Shown here in pieces: positions 26,918-36,167 of a DNA stretch of 64,000 bases. A model generated the notes under the pieces. It did not search any database. It had not been told where the DNA came from and saw nothing but the letters and a program-made list of their open reading frames with translations. The number at the start of each line of letters is the position of its first letter. Within the stretch, counting starts at the first letter, position 1. This DNA is from Pantoea agglomerans NBRC 102470 (GTDB lineage Bacteria > Pseudomonadota > Gammaproteobacteria > Enterobacterales > Enterobacteriaceae): NCBI RefSeq assembly GCF_001598475.1, contig NZ_BCZA01000003.1, positions 62,001 through 126,000 of the forward strand. Direction: 5' to 3'. The position numbers were made by a program, and so were the translations under genes.

Positions 26918-28158
26918 ATTTTAGCTGGCAGGAAGGCAACCGGCTGCTGTTGCTGGAAAATGGCGAAGCGTTTTTCCCGCGGGTCTTTGGCGCGATCCAG
27001 CGGGCGGAACGTACGGTATTAATCGAAACCTTTATTCTGTTTGAGGATGACGTGGGCAACGCACTGCACCGCGAACTGCTGGCGGCAGCCCAGCGCGGCG
27101 TGCGGGTCGAAGTGATGGTCGATGGTTATGGCTCTGCCGAACTCTCCGACAAATTTGTTAACAGCCTGACCAGCGCTGGCGTGCGTTTCATCTATTACGA
27201 TCCGCGTCCGCTGGTGATGGGGATGCGCACCAACGTTTTCCGCCGCCTGCACCGCAAAACCGTGGTGGTGGATGACGTGGTAGCCTTTGTAGGCGGCATT
27301 AACTTCTCGGCCGAGCACAACACCGATTATGGCCCGGAAGCCAAACAGGATTATGCGGTGCAGGTCAAAGGCCCGGTGGTGGGCGACATCGCCCGCTATC
27401 TGCAACAGGCGATTGGCAGCGAACAGAATACCCGCCGCTGGTGGGGATCGCGCTCTCATCGTCCGGCGGTCAACGCCACGCCCGGCGATGCTCAGGTGCT
27501 CTATGTTTATCGCGATAACGACGAGCATCGCGACGACATCGAAGTCCACTACCTGGAGATGCTGCGCGAGGCGAAGCGGGATGTGATTATCGCCAACGCC
27601 TACTTCTTCCCGGGTTACCGGCTGCTGCGTGAGATGCGCAACGCCGCGCAGCGTGGCGTCCGGGTGCGACTGATTGTGCAGGGCGAACCGGATATGCCGA
27701 TTGTGAAAGTGGGCGCGGAGCTGCTCTACAACTATCTGGTCGATGGCGGCGTCGAAGTCTACGAATATATCCGTCGCCCGCTGCACGGCAAGATCGCGGT
27801 AAAAGACGACTACTGGGCCACCGTCGGCTCCAGCAATCTCGATCCGCTCAGCCTGTCACTTAACCTTGAAGCCAATCTGATCATCCACGACAGGCCGTTT
27901 AACCAGACGCTGCGCGATAACCTGGAAGCGCTGCTGGCCAACGATTGCCAGCGCGTGCAGGAAGATCGGTTACCGCCGCGCAACTGGTGGCAACTGAGTA
28001 AAAGCGTGGTGGTATTCCACTTCCTGCGCCATTTCCCGGCCATCGCTGGCTGGCTGCCGGCGCATACGCCGCTGCTGGCCCAGGTGGGTGAGCCGGTACA
28101 GCCTGAAATGGAGACGCAGGATCGCGTTGAAACTGATAACCCGGGAGCAAAATCCTGA
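26914..28158 (+). CDS. clsB: Cardiolipin synthase B
   Basis: 414 residues with two phospholipase-D HKD motifs: [20 protein letters not shown] (about residues 110-129) and [20 protein letters not shown] (about 290-309). It condenses phosphatidylglycerol with another phosphatidylglycerol or phosphatidylethanolamine to make cardiolipin at the inner membrane. The start overlaps ybhP by 4 bp and the stop overlaps the ybhN start by 1 bp (TGATG), indicating translational coupling. Confidence 0.95.
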   Translation: MNFSWQEGNRLLLLENGEAFFPRVFGAIQRAERTVLIETFILFEDDVGNALHRELLAAAQRGVRVEVMVDGYGSAELSDKFVNSLTSAGVRFIYYDPRPLVMGMRTNVFRRLHRKTVVVDDVVAFVGGINFSAEHNTDYGPEAKQDYAVQVKGPVVGDIARYLQQAIGSEQNTRRWWGSRSHRPAVNATPGDAQVLYVYRDNDEHRDDIEVHYLEMLREAKRDVIIANAYFFPGYRLLREMRNAAQRGVRVRLIVQGEPDMPIVKVGAELLYNYLVDGGVEVYEYIRRPLHGKIAVKDDYWATVGSSNLDPLSLSLNLEANLIIHDRPFNQTLRDNLEALLANDCQRVQEDRLPPRNWWQLSKSVVVFHFLRHFPAIAGWLPAHTPLLAQVGEPVQPEMETQDRVETDNPGAKS

Positions 28159-29123
28159 TGGCAAAAAAACATCCACGCTGGCAACTGGCGAAAAAAATCC
28201 TCACCGTGCTCTTTTTCATCGCGGTGGTGGTTCTGCTGGTGGTCTATGCCCGCAAAGTGAACTGGGAAGATGTTTATGACGTCATCGTTAACTACAACCG
28301 CTTTGTGGTACTGACCGCCGCCGGACTGGTGGTGCTGAGTTACCTGGTGTATGGCTGCTATGACCTGATTGGACGCGCCTACTGCGGCCATAAGCTGGCG
28401 AAGCGGCAGGTGATGCTGGTGTCGTTTATCTGTTACGCCTTCAACCTGACGCTGAGCACCTGGGTGGGTGGCGTCGCGATGCGCTACCGGCTCTATTCAC
28501 GGTTAGGGCTGGATAGCGGCACCATCACCCGCATCTTCTCTCTGAGCATCGCCACTAACTGGCTGGGCTATATCCTGCTGGCGGGCGTGGTATTCAGTGC
28601 GGGCATGGTCTCGATCCCCAGCGGCTGGTTTATTGGTGAAACCACCCTGCGGCTGATTGGTGGCGCTCTGCTGGTGCTGGTGGCGGTCTACCTCTGGGCC
28701 TGTGCCTTCTCAAAGCAGCGTCGCTGGACGGTAAAAGGCCAGACGCTGCAGCTGCCCTCGCTGCGCATGGCGCTGCTGCAGTTTGCGGTTTCCTGTGCCA
28801 ACTGGATGGTGATGGGGGCGATTATCTGGCTGCTGCTGGGACGAGACGTCGGTTATCCGATGGTGCTGGGCGTGCTGCTGATCAGCAGTATTGCCGGGGT
28901 AATCATTCATATTCCGGCGGGCATTGGCGTACTGGAAGCGGTCTTCCTGGCGTTACTCAGCGGTCAGCACGCCTCGCATGGCACTATCATTGCGGCGCTG
29001 CTGGCTTATCGCGTGCTCTACTTTATCCTGCCGCTGCTGTTAGCGCTGGTGCTCTATCTGGGGCTGGAGAGTCGGGCGAAGCATCTGCGTCAGAAGAACG
29101 AGCAGAAGTTGCAGAAGTCGTAA
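28158..29123 (+). CDS. ybhN: YbhN, UPF0104 inner-membrane protein
   Basis: 321 residues, with about seven to eight membrane helices in the lysylphosphatidylglycerol-synthase transmembrane fold (UPF0104). The conserved segments TWVGGVAMRYRLYSRLG (about 100-116) and IAGVIIHIPAGIGVLEAVFLALL (about 248-270) are present. The catalytic MprF cytoplasmic domain is absent. It is last in the ybhP-clsB-ybhN operon; lipid handling is inferred from context. Confidence 0.93.
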   Translation: MAKKHPRWQLAKKILTVLFFIAVVVLLVVYARKVNWEDVYDVIVNYNRFVVLTAAGLVVLSYLVYGCYDLIGRAYCGHKLAKRQVMLVSFICYAFNLTLSTWVGGVAMRYRLYSRLGLDSGTITRIFSLSIATNWLGYILLAGVVFSAGMVSIPSGWFIGETTLRLIGGALLVLVAVYLWACAFSKQRRWTVKGQTLQLPSLRMALLQFAVSCANWMVMGAIIWLLLGRDVGYPMVLGVLLISSIAGVIIHIPAGIGVLEAVFLALLSGQHASHGTIIAALLAYRVLYFILPLLLALVLYLGLESRAKHLRQKNEQKLQKS

Positions 29124-29124
29124 T

Positions 29125-29157
29125 AAAAAAGGGGAGGCGCAGACAGTGCGCCTCCCC
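29125..29157 (-). terminator. Intrinsic terminator of ybhL, shared with ybhN
   Basis: GGGGAGGCGCA-loop-TGCGCCTCCCC (29131-29157) has an A-run on its left, which is a T-run when read on the minus strand. It lies between convergent ybhN and ybhL. It is a strong terminator for ybhL and possibly a weak one for ybhN. Confidence 0.85.
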
Positions 29158-29173
29158 CGCTACTCCCTCAGGC

Positions 29174-29881
29174 TTAACGGCGGTTGCCGAAAATCCGCAG
29201 CAGCATCAGGAACAGGTTGATAAAGTCGAGATACAGCGTCAGTGCGCCCATAATCGAGTAGCGACGCAGGTTTTCCGTATCGCGGGCATCGATCTGCTCA
29301 CCGATATTTTTCAGCTTCTGCGTGTCATAGGCCGTTAACCCCACAAACACCACCACCCCGATGTAGGTAATCGCCCACATCAGCGCCGGGCTTTTCAGCC
29401 AGAAGTTCACCAGCGACGCCAGCACGATGCCAATCAGCGCCATAAACAGCAGACTGCCAAAACGGCTGAGATCGCGTTTGGTGGTATAGCCGTAGAAGCT
29501 CATCGCGCCAAACATCCCCGCCGTGATAAAGAAGGTGCTGGCGATCGAGGAGTTAGTGTAAACCAGGAAGATACTCGCCATGGTCAGGCCGGTCAGCGCC
29601 GAATAGAGCATAAACAGCCCGGTTGCCACGGCCCCGCTCAGGCGATGCACCATGCCTGACAGGAAGAAGACCAGCCCCAGCTGCACGATAATCAGCCCGA
29701 AGAAGGTGATGCGGTTAGCAAACACCAGCTCCATGATCGCTGGCGTGCGCGCAGCGTACCAGGAGACAAACGCCGTCAGTAACAGACCGCAGGTCATCCA
29801 GCCATAGACCTGCGCCATATAGGCTTGTAAACCGCGAGATGCGGATTGAACGATGGAATCATTTCGTGGATATCGGTCCAT
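29174..29881 (-). CDS. ybhL: YbhL, Bax inhibitor-1 family inner-membrane protein
   Basis: 235 residues from the ATG at 29881, preceded by AGAGGTG; 53 upstream codons of open frame are not used. Seven hydrophobic segments follow the polar start MDRYPRNDSIVQSAS. The BI-1 family C-terminal part includes AYDTQKLKN (about 178-186), with the conserved Asp that acts in pH-dependent calcium leak in a bacterial homologue, and ends LYLDFINLFLMLLRIFGNRR. Confidence 0.93.
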   Translation of the reverse strand: MDRYPRNDSIVQSASRGLQAYMAQVYGWMTCGLLLTAFVSWYAARTPAIMELVFANRITFFGLIIVQLGLVFFLSGMVHRLSGAVATGLFMLYSALTGLTMASIFLVYTNSSIASTFFITAGMFGAMSFYGYTTKRDLSRFGSLLFMALIGIVLASLVNFWLKSPALMWAITYIGVVVFVGLTAYDTQKLKNIGEQIDARDTENLRRYSIMGALTLYLDFINLFLMLLRIFGNRR

Positions 29882-30127
29882 GATGCACCTCTTGTTAAAC
29901 GGATTAGGACCGGCTCCACACAGGGAACCGGATGAATAACCTGGTCTGGCAGGCATACGTTGTTTCTGTTTCAGCCCGTTGGGCCAGCGACAGCGCGACA
30001 CAACCGCCACGGGCCCATACGGCCTTATGAGGATGCGCACAGTTCAGGGCCAGGATAACAATAAAAGTCGCCCGGAACTGGCTCTAAGTGTGGCACAGCT
30101 CAGCTCAACTGCGCCACAACATGCCGC

Positions 30128-31222
30128 TTAACGTCGCGACAGGCACTGCTGATAACGGCTGTCGACACGCTGCGCAAACCACGCCGTGGTGAGATTACGG
30201 GTAATTTTCGGGCTTTCCAGCTTGATGCCCGGCAGCATTTCACGCGGTAACTTTCGACCCGCCATTTTATCCGCCAGGGTAAAGACCTGTTTCCAGAGTT
30301 CGCTGTCGCTGAACGACGCTTTCTCTCCTTTCTCCAGATCGCGGCGAATGTCGCTGTTGCTCATATCGATCTGTTTCGACAGCGTGCGCACCGCCAGTTC
30401 GGTGCCGCCCGCCGCATCCGATCCATAAAGAATCAGATCGCCATCCAGTGCCAGTTTCATGCCGGTGGCGCGCGACACCGCCGCCTGGAAGGCCGCATTG
30501 CGGCTGGCATACCAGCCCGCATTGTAGTCGGCAAAGCGGTAGAGCGGCTGGCTGTAGTCAGCCGGATAGCCGAGCAGGTGCATCGTCCCGAAATAGATCC
30601 CGCCATGGCGGGTAAAGACTTCACGCCGGATGGTGCCATCGATCGGCCACGGGTAGCCTTTGGCGTGCGCTTCGGCAAACGCAATGCTGACCTGCATCGG
30701 CCCGCCGGTGTGGATCGGATTGAGATTACCAAACAGCGTCTGGCCCATCGGCACCATATCGATCAGGTCATCGAAAATAGCGCTCAGCTCTTTCTCACTG
30801 CGCACTTTGTCCAGCCGGGCGGCGTAGCTTTCACCGGTAGGCGATTTGATCTGCAGCGCGGTACGCACCAGGAATGCCGGGACGTGCACCTGCGCCGCAC
30901 GGCGGTTGATCTCGCCCCAGGCGATTTTTGGCAGACCCGGCACGGCGGCCTCGGCGCTGAAGTTGCTCTCCTGATCCGCCACGGCGATCACCGCGCAGAG
31001 GTTACTGGCGCTGGGATCGATCTGCTGAGTGCGGAAGGTGGTGTAGATATCGTCGCTCCACGCCGCTTTATTGCTGACGTGCGAGGGCAACAGCCGCTGG
31101 ATCTGCGCTTTGACATCTTCAGGCTGCCGCACCGGCGCCTCAGGGGTTTTCTTGCTGCTACAACCTGCCAGCACCAGTGCGGCGACCAGTGTCAGACGTT
31201 GCAGAATCGGGGTGGATGACAT
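30128..31222 (-). CDS. DUF1615 lipoprotein
   Basis: 364 residues with a lipoprotein signal (LVLAGC, lipidated Cys21). I recognise the DUF1615 family: VIAVADQESNFSAEAAVPGLPKIAWGEI (about 75-103), GPMQVSIAFAEAHA and FGTMHLLGYPADY. The ESNF...GPMQVS layout recalls lytic transglycosylase folds (catalytic Glu then GxMQ), so a cell-wall role is a reasonable guess. It is divergent from the OBAP-type lipoprotein gene at 31329 (106-bp gap). The pair lies between ybhL and moaE, where E. coli has no equivalent. Confidence 0.82.
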   Translation of the reverse strand: MSSTPILQRLTLVAALVLAGCSSKKTPEAPVRQPEDVKAQIQRLLPSHVSNKAAWSDDIYTTFRTQQIDPSASNLCAVIAVADQESNFSAEAAVPGLPKIAWGEINRRAAQVHVPAFLVRTALQIKSPTGESYAARLDKVRSEKELSAIFDDLIDMVPMGQTLFGNLNPIHTGGPMQVSIAFAEAHAKGYPWPIDGTIRREVFTRHGGIYFGTMHLLGYPADYSQPLYRFADYNAGWYASRNAAFQAAVSRATGMKLALDGDLILYGSDAAGGTELAVRTLSKQIDMSNSDIRRDLEKGEKASFSDSELWKQVFTLADKMAGRKLPREMLPGIKLESPKITRNLTTAWFAQRVDSRYQQCLSRR

Positions 31223-31328
31223 GCCTGTCCTCAGAATGAACCAAAGCTCTACTCTACCATTGCCAGAGTTTCACAGGCAGGCGAGAACTGAACTAAGGTT
31301 ATCTTTTTTACCGTTAAAGGAACTTACG

Positions 31329-32114
31329 ATGTTTAAACTCTGGCCTGTTGCGGCATTCAGCCTGTTATTAACCGGCTGCGGCGCCAATAATACGCCTGCC
31401 CAGGTAAAATCACCGGGCGCACCCACCTCCTCCTCGCTTAAGGTGCTGGAGACCGGCGCCAGCGTGATGCAGTCACGTCCGCCCATCGACGCCATCAACA
31501 CCTATCTCGACGGATTCCATTTTTATAACGGCGATAAGAACGGTCAGATGGAGGCGCACCACTATGTCACCGTACTGAACGACGATGTGATGCAGGCGGT
31601 GATTTACGACGGCAACACGCGCGATGCACGGCTGATGGGCGTGGAGTACATTATCAGCGAACGGCTGTTTAACACCCTGCCGCCCGAAGAAAAGAAGCTC
31701 TGGCACAGCCATCAGTATGAGGTGAAATCGGGCACGCTGATTGCACCAGGCTTACCGGAAGCCGCCGACCACGCCCTGATGAAGCGCATTGTGAACACCT
31801 ACGGGAAAACCTGGCACACCTGGCACACCGATCGCGACAAAACGCTGCCGATCGGCATTCCGGCGCTGATGATGGGCTTTACGGAGGATGGTCAGATGGA
31901 CTCGCGACTGCTGGCGGACCGCGATCGTCGTTTTGACGTCGACAGCAAAAAGATCCGCGCCCAGCGTGCGGATATCGTGGCGCATCCTGCCGCAGCAGGG
32001 GCCAATGCCTGGCAACAGGGCCAGGTCATTCAGCTGAAGCGCACCGCCGGCGGCGGCGAACACAGCCACGGTCAGACCGGTTTTGGTCCGGCTGAGCAGC
32101 TAAAGCAGCCTTAA
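31329..32114 (+). CDS. OBAP-family (DUF1264) lipoprotein
   Basis: 261 residues from the ATG at 31329 (AAAGGA 7 nt before); the much longer open frame upstream (from 31071) overlaps the divergent gene and is not used. The lipobox is LLLTGC (Cys17). The body matches the oil-body-associated-protein/DUF1264 family: FHFYNGDKNGQMEAHHYVTVLNDDVMQAVIYDG (about residues 56-88), LWHSHQYEVKSG, and YGKTWHTWH. It is rich in His, which may suggest metal binding. The bacterial role is unknown. Confidence 0.8.
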   Translation: MFKLWPVAAFSLLLTGCGANNTPAQVKSPGAPTSSSLKVLETGASVMQSRPPIDAINTYLDGFHFYNGDKNGQMEAHHYVTVLNDDVMQAVIYDGNTRDARLMGVEYIISERLFNTLPPEEKKLWHSHQYEVKSGTLIAPGLPEAADHALMKRIVNTYGKTWHTWHTDRDKTLPIGIPALMMGFTEDGQMDSRLLADRDRRFDVDSKKIRAQRADIVAHPAAAGANAWQQGQVIQLKRTAGGGEHSHGQTGFGPAEQLKQP

Positions 32115-32167
32115 TCCCGCCCTAAGCGTCGTGATGTCCGGGGATGCGGGCAGCGGCGTGTCTGCGG

Positions 32168-32213
32168 TTAACGGCTCAGCGGGCGCAGACACTTCTGCCC
32201 GCTAAGCCGTTAA
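32168..32213. repeat. Near-perfect 17-bp inverted repeat between the OBAP gene and moaE
   Basis: TTAACGGCTCAGCGGGC (32168-32184) and GCCCGCTAAGCCGTTAA (32197-32213) are complementary except for one pair, with a 12-nt loop. It sits between convergent genes and could act as a bidirectional 3'-end structure, although no T-run follows. Confidence 0.6.
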
Positions 32214-32219
32214 CGTAGC

Positions 32220-32672
32220 TTAGTCCCAGCGCTGAGCCGCCTGGTGGTCGCTGTCGCGGGCATCCACCCAGCGATCGCCCTGCTCTGTCGCTTCGCGCTT
32301 CCAGAACGGCGCGCGGGTTTTCAGGTAATCCATGATGAACTCTGCAGCGGAAAAGGCGCTGCCACGATGGGCGCTGGTCACGCCCACCAGCACGATTTCA
32401 TCGCCGGGAAACAGTTCGCCCACGCGATGGATCACCGTGACGCGCTGAAGCGGCCAGCGTTCGCGCGCCGCATCAACAATCTCCTGCAGCGCTTTTTCGG
32501 TCATGCCGGGATAGTGCTCCAGCGTCAGTGCCGCGACGTCGTTGCCCAGATTGTGGTTACGGACTTTGCCGGTAAAGGTCACTACAGCACCATCTTCATC
32601 ACAGGCCGCCAGCCAGCGATACGCTTCCGCCATATCAAAGGGCGCGGGACCGACGCGAATCTGCGTTTCCAT
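32220..32672 (-). CDS. moaE: Molybdopterin synthase catalytic subunit MoaE
   Basis: 150 residues, the family's normal length. Visible: EDGAVVTFTGKVRNHN (about 27-42), LTLEHYPGMTEK (about 50-61) and HRVGELFPGDEIVLVGVTSAHR (about 80-102), with KTRAPFWKRE carrying the catalytic Lys near residue 120. With MoaD it inserts two dithiolene sulphurs into cyclic pyranopterin monophosphate. Last gene of moaABCDE; 1 bp after moaD. Confidence 0.96.
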   Translation of the reverse strand: METQIRVGPAPFDMAEAYRWLAACDEDGAVVTFTGKVRNHNLGNDVAALTLEHYPGMTEKALQEIVDAARERWPLQRVTVIHRVGELFPGDEIVLVGVTSAHRGSAFSAAEFIMDYLKTRAPFWKREATEQGDRWVDARDSDHQAAQRWD

Positions 32673-32673
32673 C

Positions 32674-32919
32674 TTAGCCTCCGGTCACGGGCGGGAAAAA
32701 GGCCACTTCATCACCGGCGTGCAGCGGATGACTCATCGGCACCAGCGTCTGATTCACCGCCGCCAGCAGCTTGCCCGACTCGAGCGCCAGCGCCCAGCGG
32801 TCATCGCGATCTGCCAGCGCACTGCGCAGCGCGGCCACATCCGGATAATCAGCACCGACCTCAAGCGATGAGGTGCCGATCAGCTCACGGACCTGGGCGA
32901 AAAACAGCACCTTAATCAT
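32674..32919 (-). CDS. moaD: Molybdopterin synthase sulfur carrier subunit MoaD
   Basis: 81 residues from the ATG at 32919, which overlaps moaC by 8 bp. The ubiquitin-like protein ends in VTGG, whose terminal Gly becomes the thiocarboxylate that donates sulphur to MoaE. The start was chosen to give [12 protein letters not shown], as in E. coli. Confidence 0.95.
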   Translation of the reverse strand: MIKVLFFAQVRELIGTSSLEVGADYPDVAALRSALADRDDRWALALESGKLLAAVNQTLVPMSHPLHAGDEVAFFPPVTGG

Positions 32920-33397
32920 GCGCGACCGCCTGGAAATCGCCGCTTTTGCCACCGCTCTTGCTGATTAACCGCAGCTGATCGATAACGATATCTTTCTGCA
33001 CCGCTTTGCACATGTCGTAGATGGTGAGCGCGGCAACCGACGCGGCCGTCAGCGCTTCCATCTCCACGCCGGTTTTGCCGGTCAGGCGACAGAGCGTGGT
33101 GATGCGGACCCGGCTGTGGTCCGGTTCAGCCTCCAGGTTCACTTCCACTTTGCTCAGCATCAGCGGATGACAGAGCGGAATCAGTTCCCAGGTGCGTTTC
33201 GCCGCCTGAATACCGGCGATGCGCGCGGTGGCAAAGACATCCCCTTTGTGGTGGCTGCCTTCGATAATCATCTGCAGCGTTTCCGGCTGCATCAGCACCA
33301 GCACTTCTGCCCGCGCTTCGCGCACGGTTTCCGCCTTGGCGGAGACATCCACCATGTGCGCTTCGCCCGCGGCGTTAATGTGTGTGAGTTGAGACAT
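32912..33397 (-). CDS. moaC: Cyclic pyranopterin monophosphate synthase MoaC
   Basis: 161 residues, as in E. coli. Motifs: [29 protein letters not shown] (about residues 52-80) and [24 protein letters not shown] (about 109-132), containing the catalytic Lys, His and Asp. It converts the MoaA product to cPMP. It follows moaB by 2 bp and overlaps moaD. Confidence 0.97.
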   Translation of the reverse strand: MSQLTHINAAGEAHMVDVSAKAETVREARAEVLVLMQPETLQMIIEGSHHKGDVFATARIAGIQAAKRTWELIPLCHPLMLSKVEVNLEAEPDHSRVRITTLCRLTGKTGVEMEALTAASVAALTIYDMCKAVQKDIVIDQLRLISKSGGKSGDFQAVAHD

Positions 33398-33399
33398 AC

Positions 33400-33915
33400 T
33401 TACCGTTTCTTGAGATGTGAGACAAAATTACAGGGCGCGGTGCGCGCATCAAGCTGGTCAGCGATAATGCGTTCCCAGGCGGTGCGGCAGGCGCTGGTGG
33501 AACCCGGCACGGCCAGGATCAGCGTCTGATTAGCCAGACCGGCAATCGCGCGCGACTGCAATGTCGAACCGCCAATCTCTTCATAGGAGATCATCCGGAA
33601 CAGTTCGCCAAATCCATCAATCTCGCGGTCAAACAGCGGCAGCAGCGCTTCCGGCGTGCTGTTTTTCAGGTTAAAGCCAGTTCCGCCATTAATAATCACG
33701 ACCTGAACATCTTCACTGGCGATCCAGCGCGACACGGTGGCGCGAATACGATAGAGATTATCCGGCACGATGGCGTGATCGACCACCTCATGCCCCGCTT
33801 CGGCTGCGGCTTCGCGCAGATAGTCGCCGGAGGTATCGTCACTGGCATCGCGACGATCTGACACGGTCATCACCGCAATCTGCACTGCCTGAAATTCGCT
33901 GGCTGGTTTACCCAT
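33400..33915 (-). CDS. moaB: Molybdenum cofactor biosynthesis protein MoaB
   Basis: 171 residues of the MoaB/Mog fold. [26 protein letters not shown] near the start, [16 protein letters not shown] (about 85-100) and [16 protein letters not shown] (about 140-155) form the pterin/nucleotide-binding surface. In enterobacteria MoaB is dispensable, probably overlapping MogA. It lies 14 bp after moaA. Confidence 0.95.
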   Translation of the reverse strand: MGKPASEFQAVQIAVMTVSDRRDASDDTSGDYLREAAAEAGHEVVDHAIVPDNLYRIRATVSRWIASEDVQVVIINGGTGFNLKNSTPEALLPLFDREIDGFGELFRMISYEEIGGSTLQSRAIAGLANQTLILAVPGSTSACRTAWERIIADQLDARTAPCNFVSHLKKR

Positions 33916-33929
33916 ACTGCCTCCTGAAA

Positions 33930-34916
33930 TTAGCCGCCAATGTAAGAGAGATTCTGTGTGATGCCGGTGTTGCCCTGATGCAGAAAGTGCGTCTGCTTTT
34001 TCTGCCCCAGACTGCTGGCAATACGCGCCTGCAGTTCGGCCTGCTGGTCGTCTGACGCCAGCAGATCGCGCAGCGGCACACCGCCGTCACCAAACAGGCA
34101 TAGATGCAGATTACCGTGCGCCGAAACGCGCAGACGGTTGCAGCTGGCACAGAAATCTTTGGCGTAGGGCATGATCAGACCAATCTCGCCGACATAATCG
34201 GGATGGTAAAAGACCTGCGCCGGGCCGTCGCTGCGTCCGCTCTCCCGACGCTGCCAGCCCTGGGCGATCAACTGATCGCGGATGACCATGCCGGAAACGT
34301 GCTGATCGCGGAACAGCGTGCCGCCGTCGCCGGTCTCCATCAGTTCGATAAAGCGCAGCTGAATCGGACGGGTACGGATCCAGTCGAGGAACGTGGCCAG
34401 ATTACGGCTGTTGAGATCGCGCATCAGAACGCTGTTGACTTTGACCTGGCGAAAACCGGCGTCGAGGGCAGCATCAATACCGCTCATGACCTGATGGAAT
34501 TTATCCTGACCGGTAATGGCGTGAAACTGACGGGCATCCAGGCTGTCGACGCTGACGTTGAGTGCGGTTAACCCCGCGTCACGCCACTGTTTCACGTCAC
34601 GCGCCAGCCGGTAGCCATTGGTGGTTACCGCGATCTGGCGAATGGAGGCGTTTTCTCGCACCGCCGCAATGATGTCGGTGAAATCGCGGCGCAGCGACGG
34701 CTCACCGCCGGTCAGCCGCACTTTTTCCGTTCCGGCAGCGGCAAAGGCCCGCGTGACGCGGCGGATTTCATCCAGCGAGAGAAAGCTTTTGTTACGAATT
34801 CCCTGCGGTTTGTAGCCGTCAGGAAGACAGTAGGTACAGCGGAAATTACAGACATCCGTGACCGACAGGCGCAGGTAATAGAACTTACGCGCGTATGCAT
34901 CAGTAAATTGTGACAC
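33930..34916 (-). CDS. moaA: GTP 3',8-cyclase MoaA (radical SAM)
   Basis: 328 residues. The radical-SAM cluster is Cys23, Cys27 and Cys30 ([10 protein letters not shown]). The second C-terminal [4Fe-4S] cluster is [18 protein letters not shown] (about 254-271), and the chain ends in GG as required. It performs the first step of molybdenum cofactor synthesis from GTP. First gene of moaABCDE. Upstream lie a Moco-riboswitch-like leader and a ModE-type box. Confidence 0.97.
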   Translation of the reverse strand: MSQFTDAYARKFYYLRLSVTDVCNFRCTYCLPDGYKPQGIRNKSFLSLDEIRRVTRAFAAAGTEKVRLTGGEPSLRRDFTDIIAAVRENASIRQIAVTTNGYRLARDVKQWRDAGLTALNVSVDSLDARQFHAITGQDKFHQVMSGIDAALDAGFRQVKVNSVLMRDLNSRNLATFLDWIRTRPIQLRFIELMETGDGGTLFRDQHVSGMVIRDQLIAQGWQRRESGRSDGPAQVFYHPDYVGEIGLIMPYAKDFCASCNRLRVSAHGNLHLCLFGDGGVPLRDLLASDDQQAELQARIASSLGQKKQTHFLHQGNTGITQNLSYIGG

Positions 34917-34929
34917 CAGAACACCTTTC

Positions 34930-35035
34930 CAGATTGGGAGATGCAGTCATTTCTTCCTGCACCCTGGCAGCTCAATGGCTACGGCCTGAACCCCCTATCC
35001 GCAGACGTAGGCATTCAGGCTTGAGTGTACGCTGA
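34930..35035 (-). ncRNA. Moco riboswitch-like leader of moaA
   Basis: The 5' region of moaA on the minus strand can fold as expected of the Moco RNA motif found before moaA in enterobacteria. CTCAA/TTGAG closes an outer helix, GCCTGAA (34984-34990 on the plus strand) pairs with TTCAGGC (35014-35020), and a GCAG...CTGC hairpin lies just before a CTCCC segment near the ribosome binding region. It would down-regulate moaABCDE when cofactor is plentiful. The assignment uses helices and position; a covariance search was not possible. Confidence 0.7.
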
Positions 35036-35101
35036 CCCGTTGATCAGCGCGGTAAGCATGATGGTAGCGTGATTTTCGTCACTCTTCCATTTGCTGTTTT
35101 C

Positions 35102-35125
35102 GCTATATATTCTTATACATATCGA
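35102..35125 (-). promoter_or_regulatory. ModE-type box upstream of moaA
   Basis: The 24-bp site CGCTATAT-N8-ACATATCG agrees with the known E. coli ModE box (CGTTATAT-N8-ACATAACG) at 14 of 16 arm positions. In E. coli ModE-molybdate activates moaA. The site is about 185 bp before the moaA start, upstream of the riboswitch-like leader, and also about 120 bp before divergent yvcK. Confidence 0.65.
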
Positions 35126-35243
35126 ATTTTCACCGCATTTTCGCGACAGGATACGTTAAAATGCGATCCAGATTTTGACGTAAGTCATCCGCGCGGGCTT
35201 AGCGATTAGAGCCACGCCACGCGAAGGGATATTAAGGAGAAGT

Positions 35244-36167
35244 ATGAATCGCACACTGGCCGATCTTGATCGCGTTGTGGCACTGGGAGGCGGACACGGT
35301 TTAGGCCGCGTCATGTCTGCCCTTTCCCCGCTGGGCTCGCGTCTCACCGGCATCGTCACCACCACCGACAACGGCGGATCAACCGGCCGTATTCGTCGCT
35401 CAGAAGGCGGTATCGCCTGGGGCGATATGCGTAACTGCCTTAACCAGCTGATTGCAGAACCCAGCGTCGCTTCGGCGATGTTTGAGTACCGTTTTGCCGG
35501 TAACGGCGAACTGGCCGGACACAACCTGGGTAATCTGATGCTGCGGGCGCTGGATCATCTCAGCGTTCGTCCGCTGGAAGCGATCAACATTATCCGTAAC
35601 CTGCTGAAGGTCGACGCCTTTTTAATCCCGATGTCGGAGCAGCCGGTGGATCTGGTGGCGATGGATGTTGAAGGCAACATGGTTTATGGCGAAACCGCAA
35701 TTGACGAGATGAAGCAGCCGCCGCAGGAGCTGATGCTGCACCCTAACGTTCAGCCAACGCGGGAAGCGCTGCAGGCGGTTGGTGAAGCGGACCTGATCCT
35801 GATTGGACCCGGCAGCTTTTACACCAGCCTGATGCCGATTCTGCTGATGGAAGAGATGGCGCAGGCCTTGCGTCGCACGCCTGCCACTATGGTGTTTATC
35901 GGCAATCTGGGCCGCGAGCTGAGTCCTGCCGCCGCCAGTCTCTCAGTGGCTGACAAGCTGCAGATGATGGAGCGTTATATCGGCAAGCGGGTGATTGATG
36001 CGCTGGTCGTCAGCCCGGCAGTGGACACCCGTGGCATTGAAAACCGACTGATTGTCCGTGAACCGCTGGAGGCCGCCGATATCCAATATCGTCACGACCG
36101 CCAGCTGTTACGGGTGGCGCTGGAACACGCCATTCAGGGCTTTAACGGCGCTACGAGGCCGCAATAA
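35244..36167 (+). CDS. ybhK: YvcK-family protein (YbhK), gluconeogenesis factor-like
   Basis: 307 residues. The CofD/YvcK fold shows [15 protein letters not shown] (about 13-27), [15 protein letters not shown] (about 38-52), [11 protein letters not shown] and [13 protein letters not shown] (about 187-199). YvcK binds UDP-sugars in Gram-positives and influences cell shape and carbon use; the enterobacterial role is less clear. AAGGAG precedes the ATG. Its 3' end overlaps uvrB by 17 bp in convergent orientation, and divergent moaA upstream is as in E. coli. Confidence 0.95.
   Translation: MNRTLADLDRVVALGGGHGLGRVMSALSPLGSRLTGIVTTTDNGGSTGRIRRSEGGIAWGDMRNCLNQLIAEPSVASAMFEYRFAGNGELAGHNLGNLMLRALDHLSVRPLEAINIIRNLLKVDAFLIPMSEQPVDLVAMDVEGNMVYGETAIDEMKQPPQELMLHPNVQPTREALQAVGEADLILIGPGSFYTSLMPILLMEEMAQALRRTPATMVFIGNLGRELSPAAASLSVADKLQMMERYIGKRVIDALVVSPAVDTRGIENRLIVREPLEAADIQYRHDRQLLRVALEHAIQGFNGATRPQ

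Noticed and set aside
31071..31328. N-terminal extension of the OBAP lipoprotein frame
   Set aside because: It would run into the divergent gene and remove the lipobox from the N-terminus; the ATG at 31329 has a good ribosome binding site.
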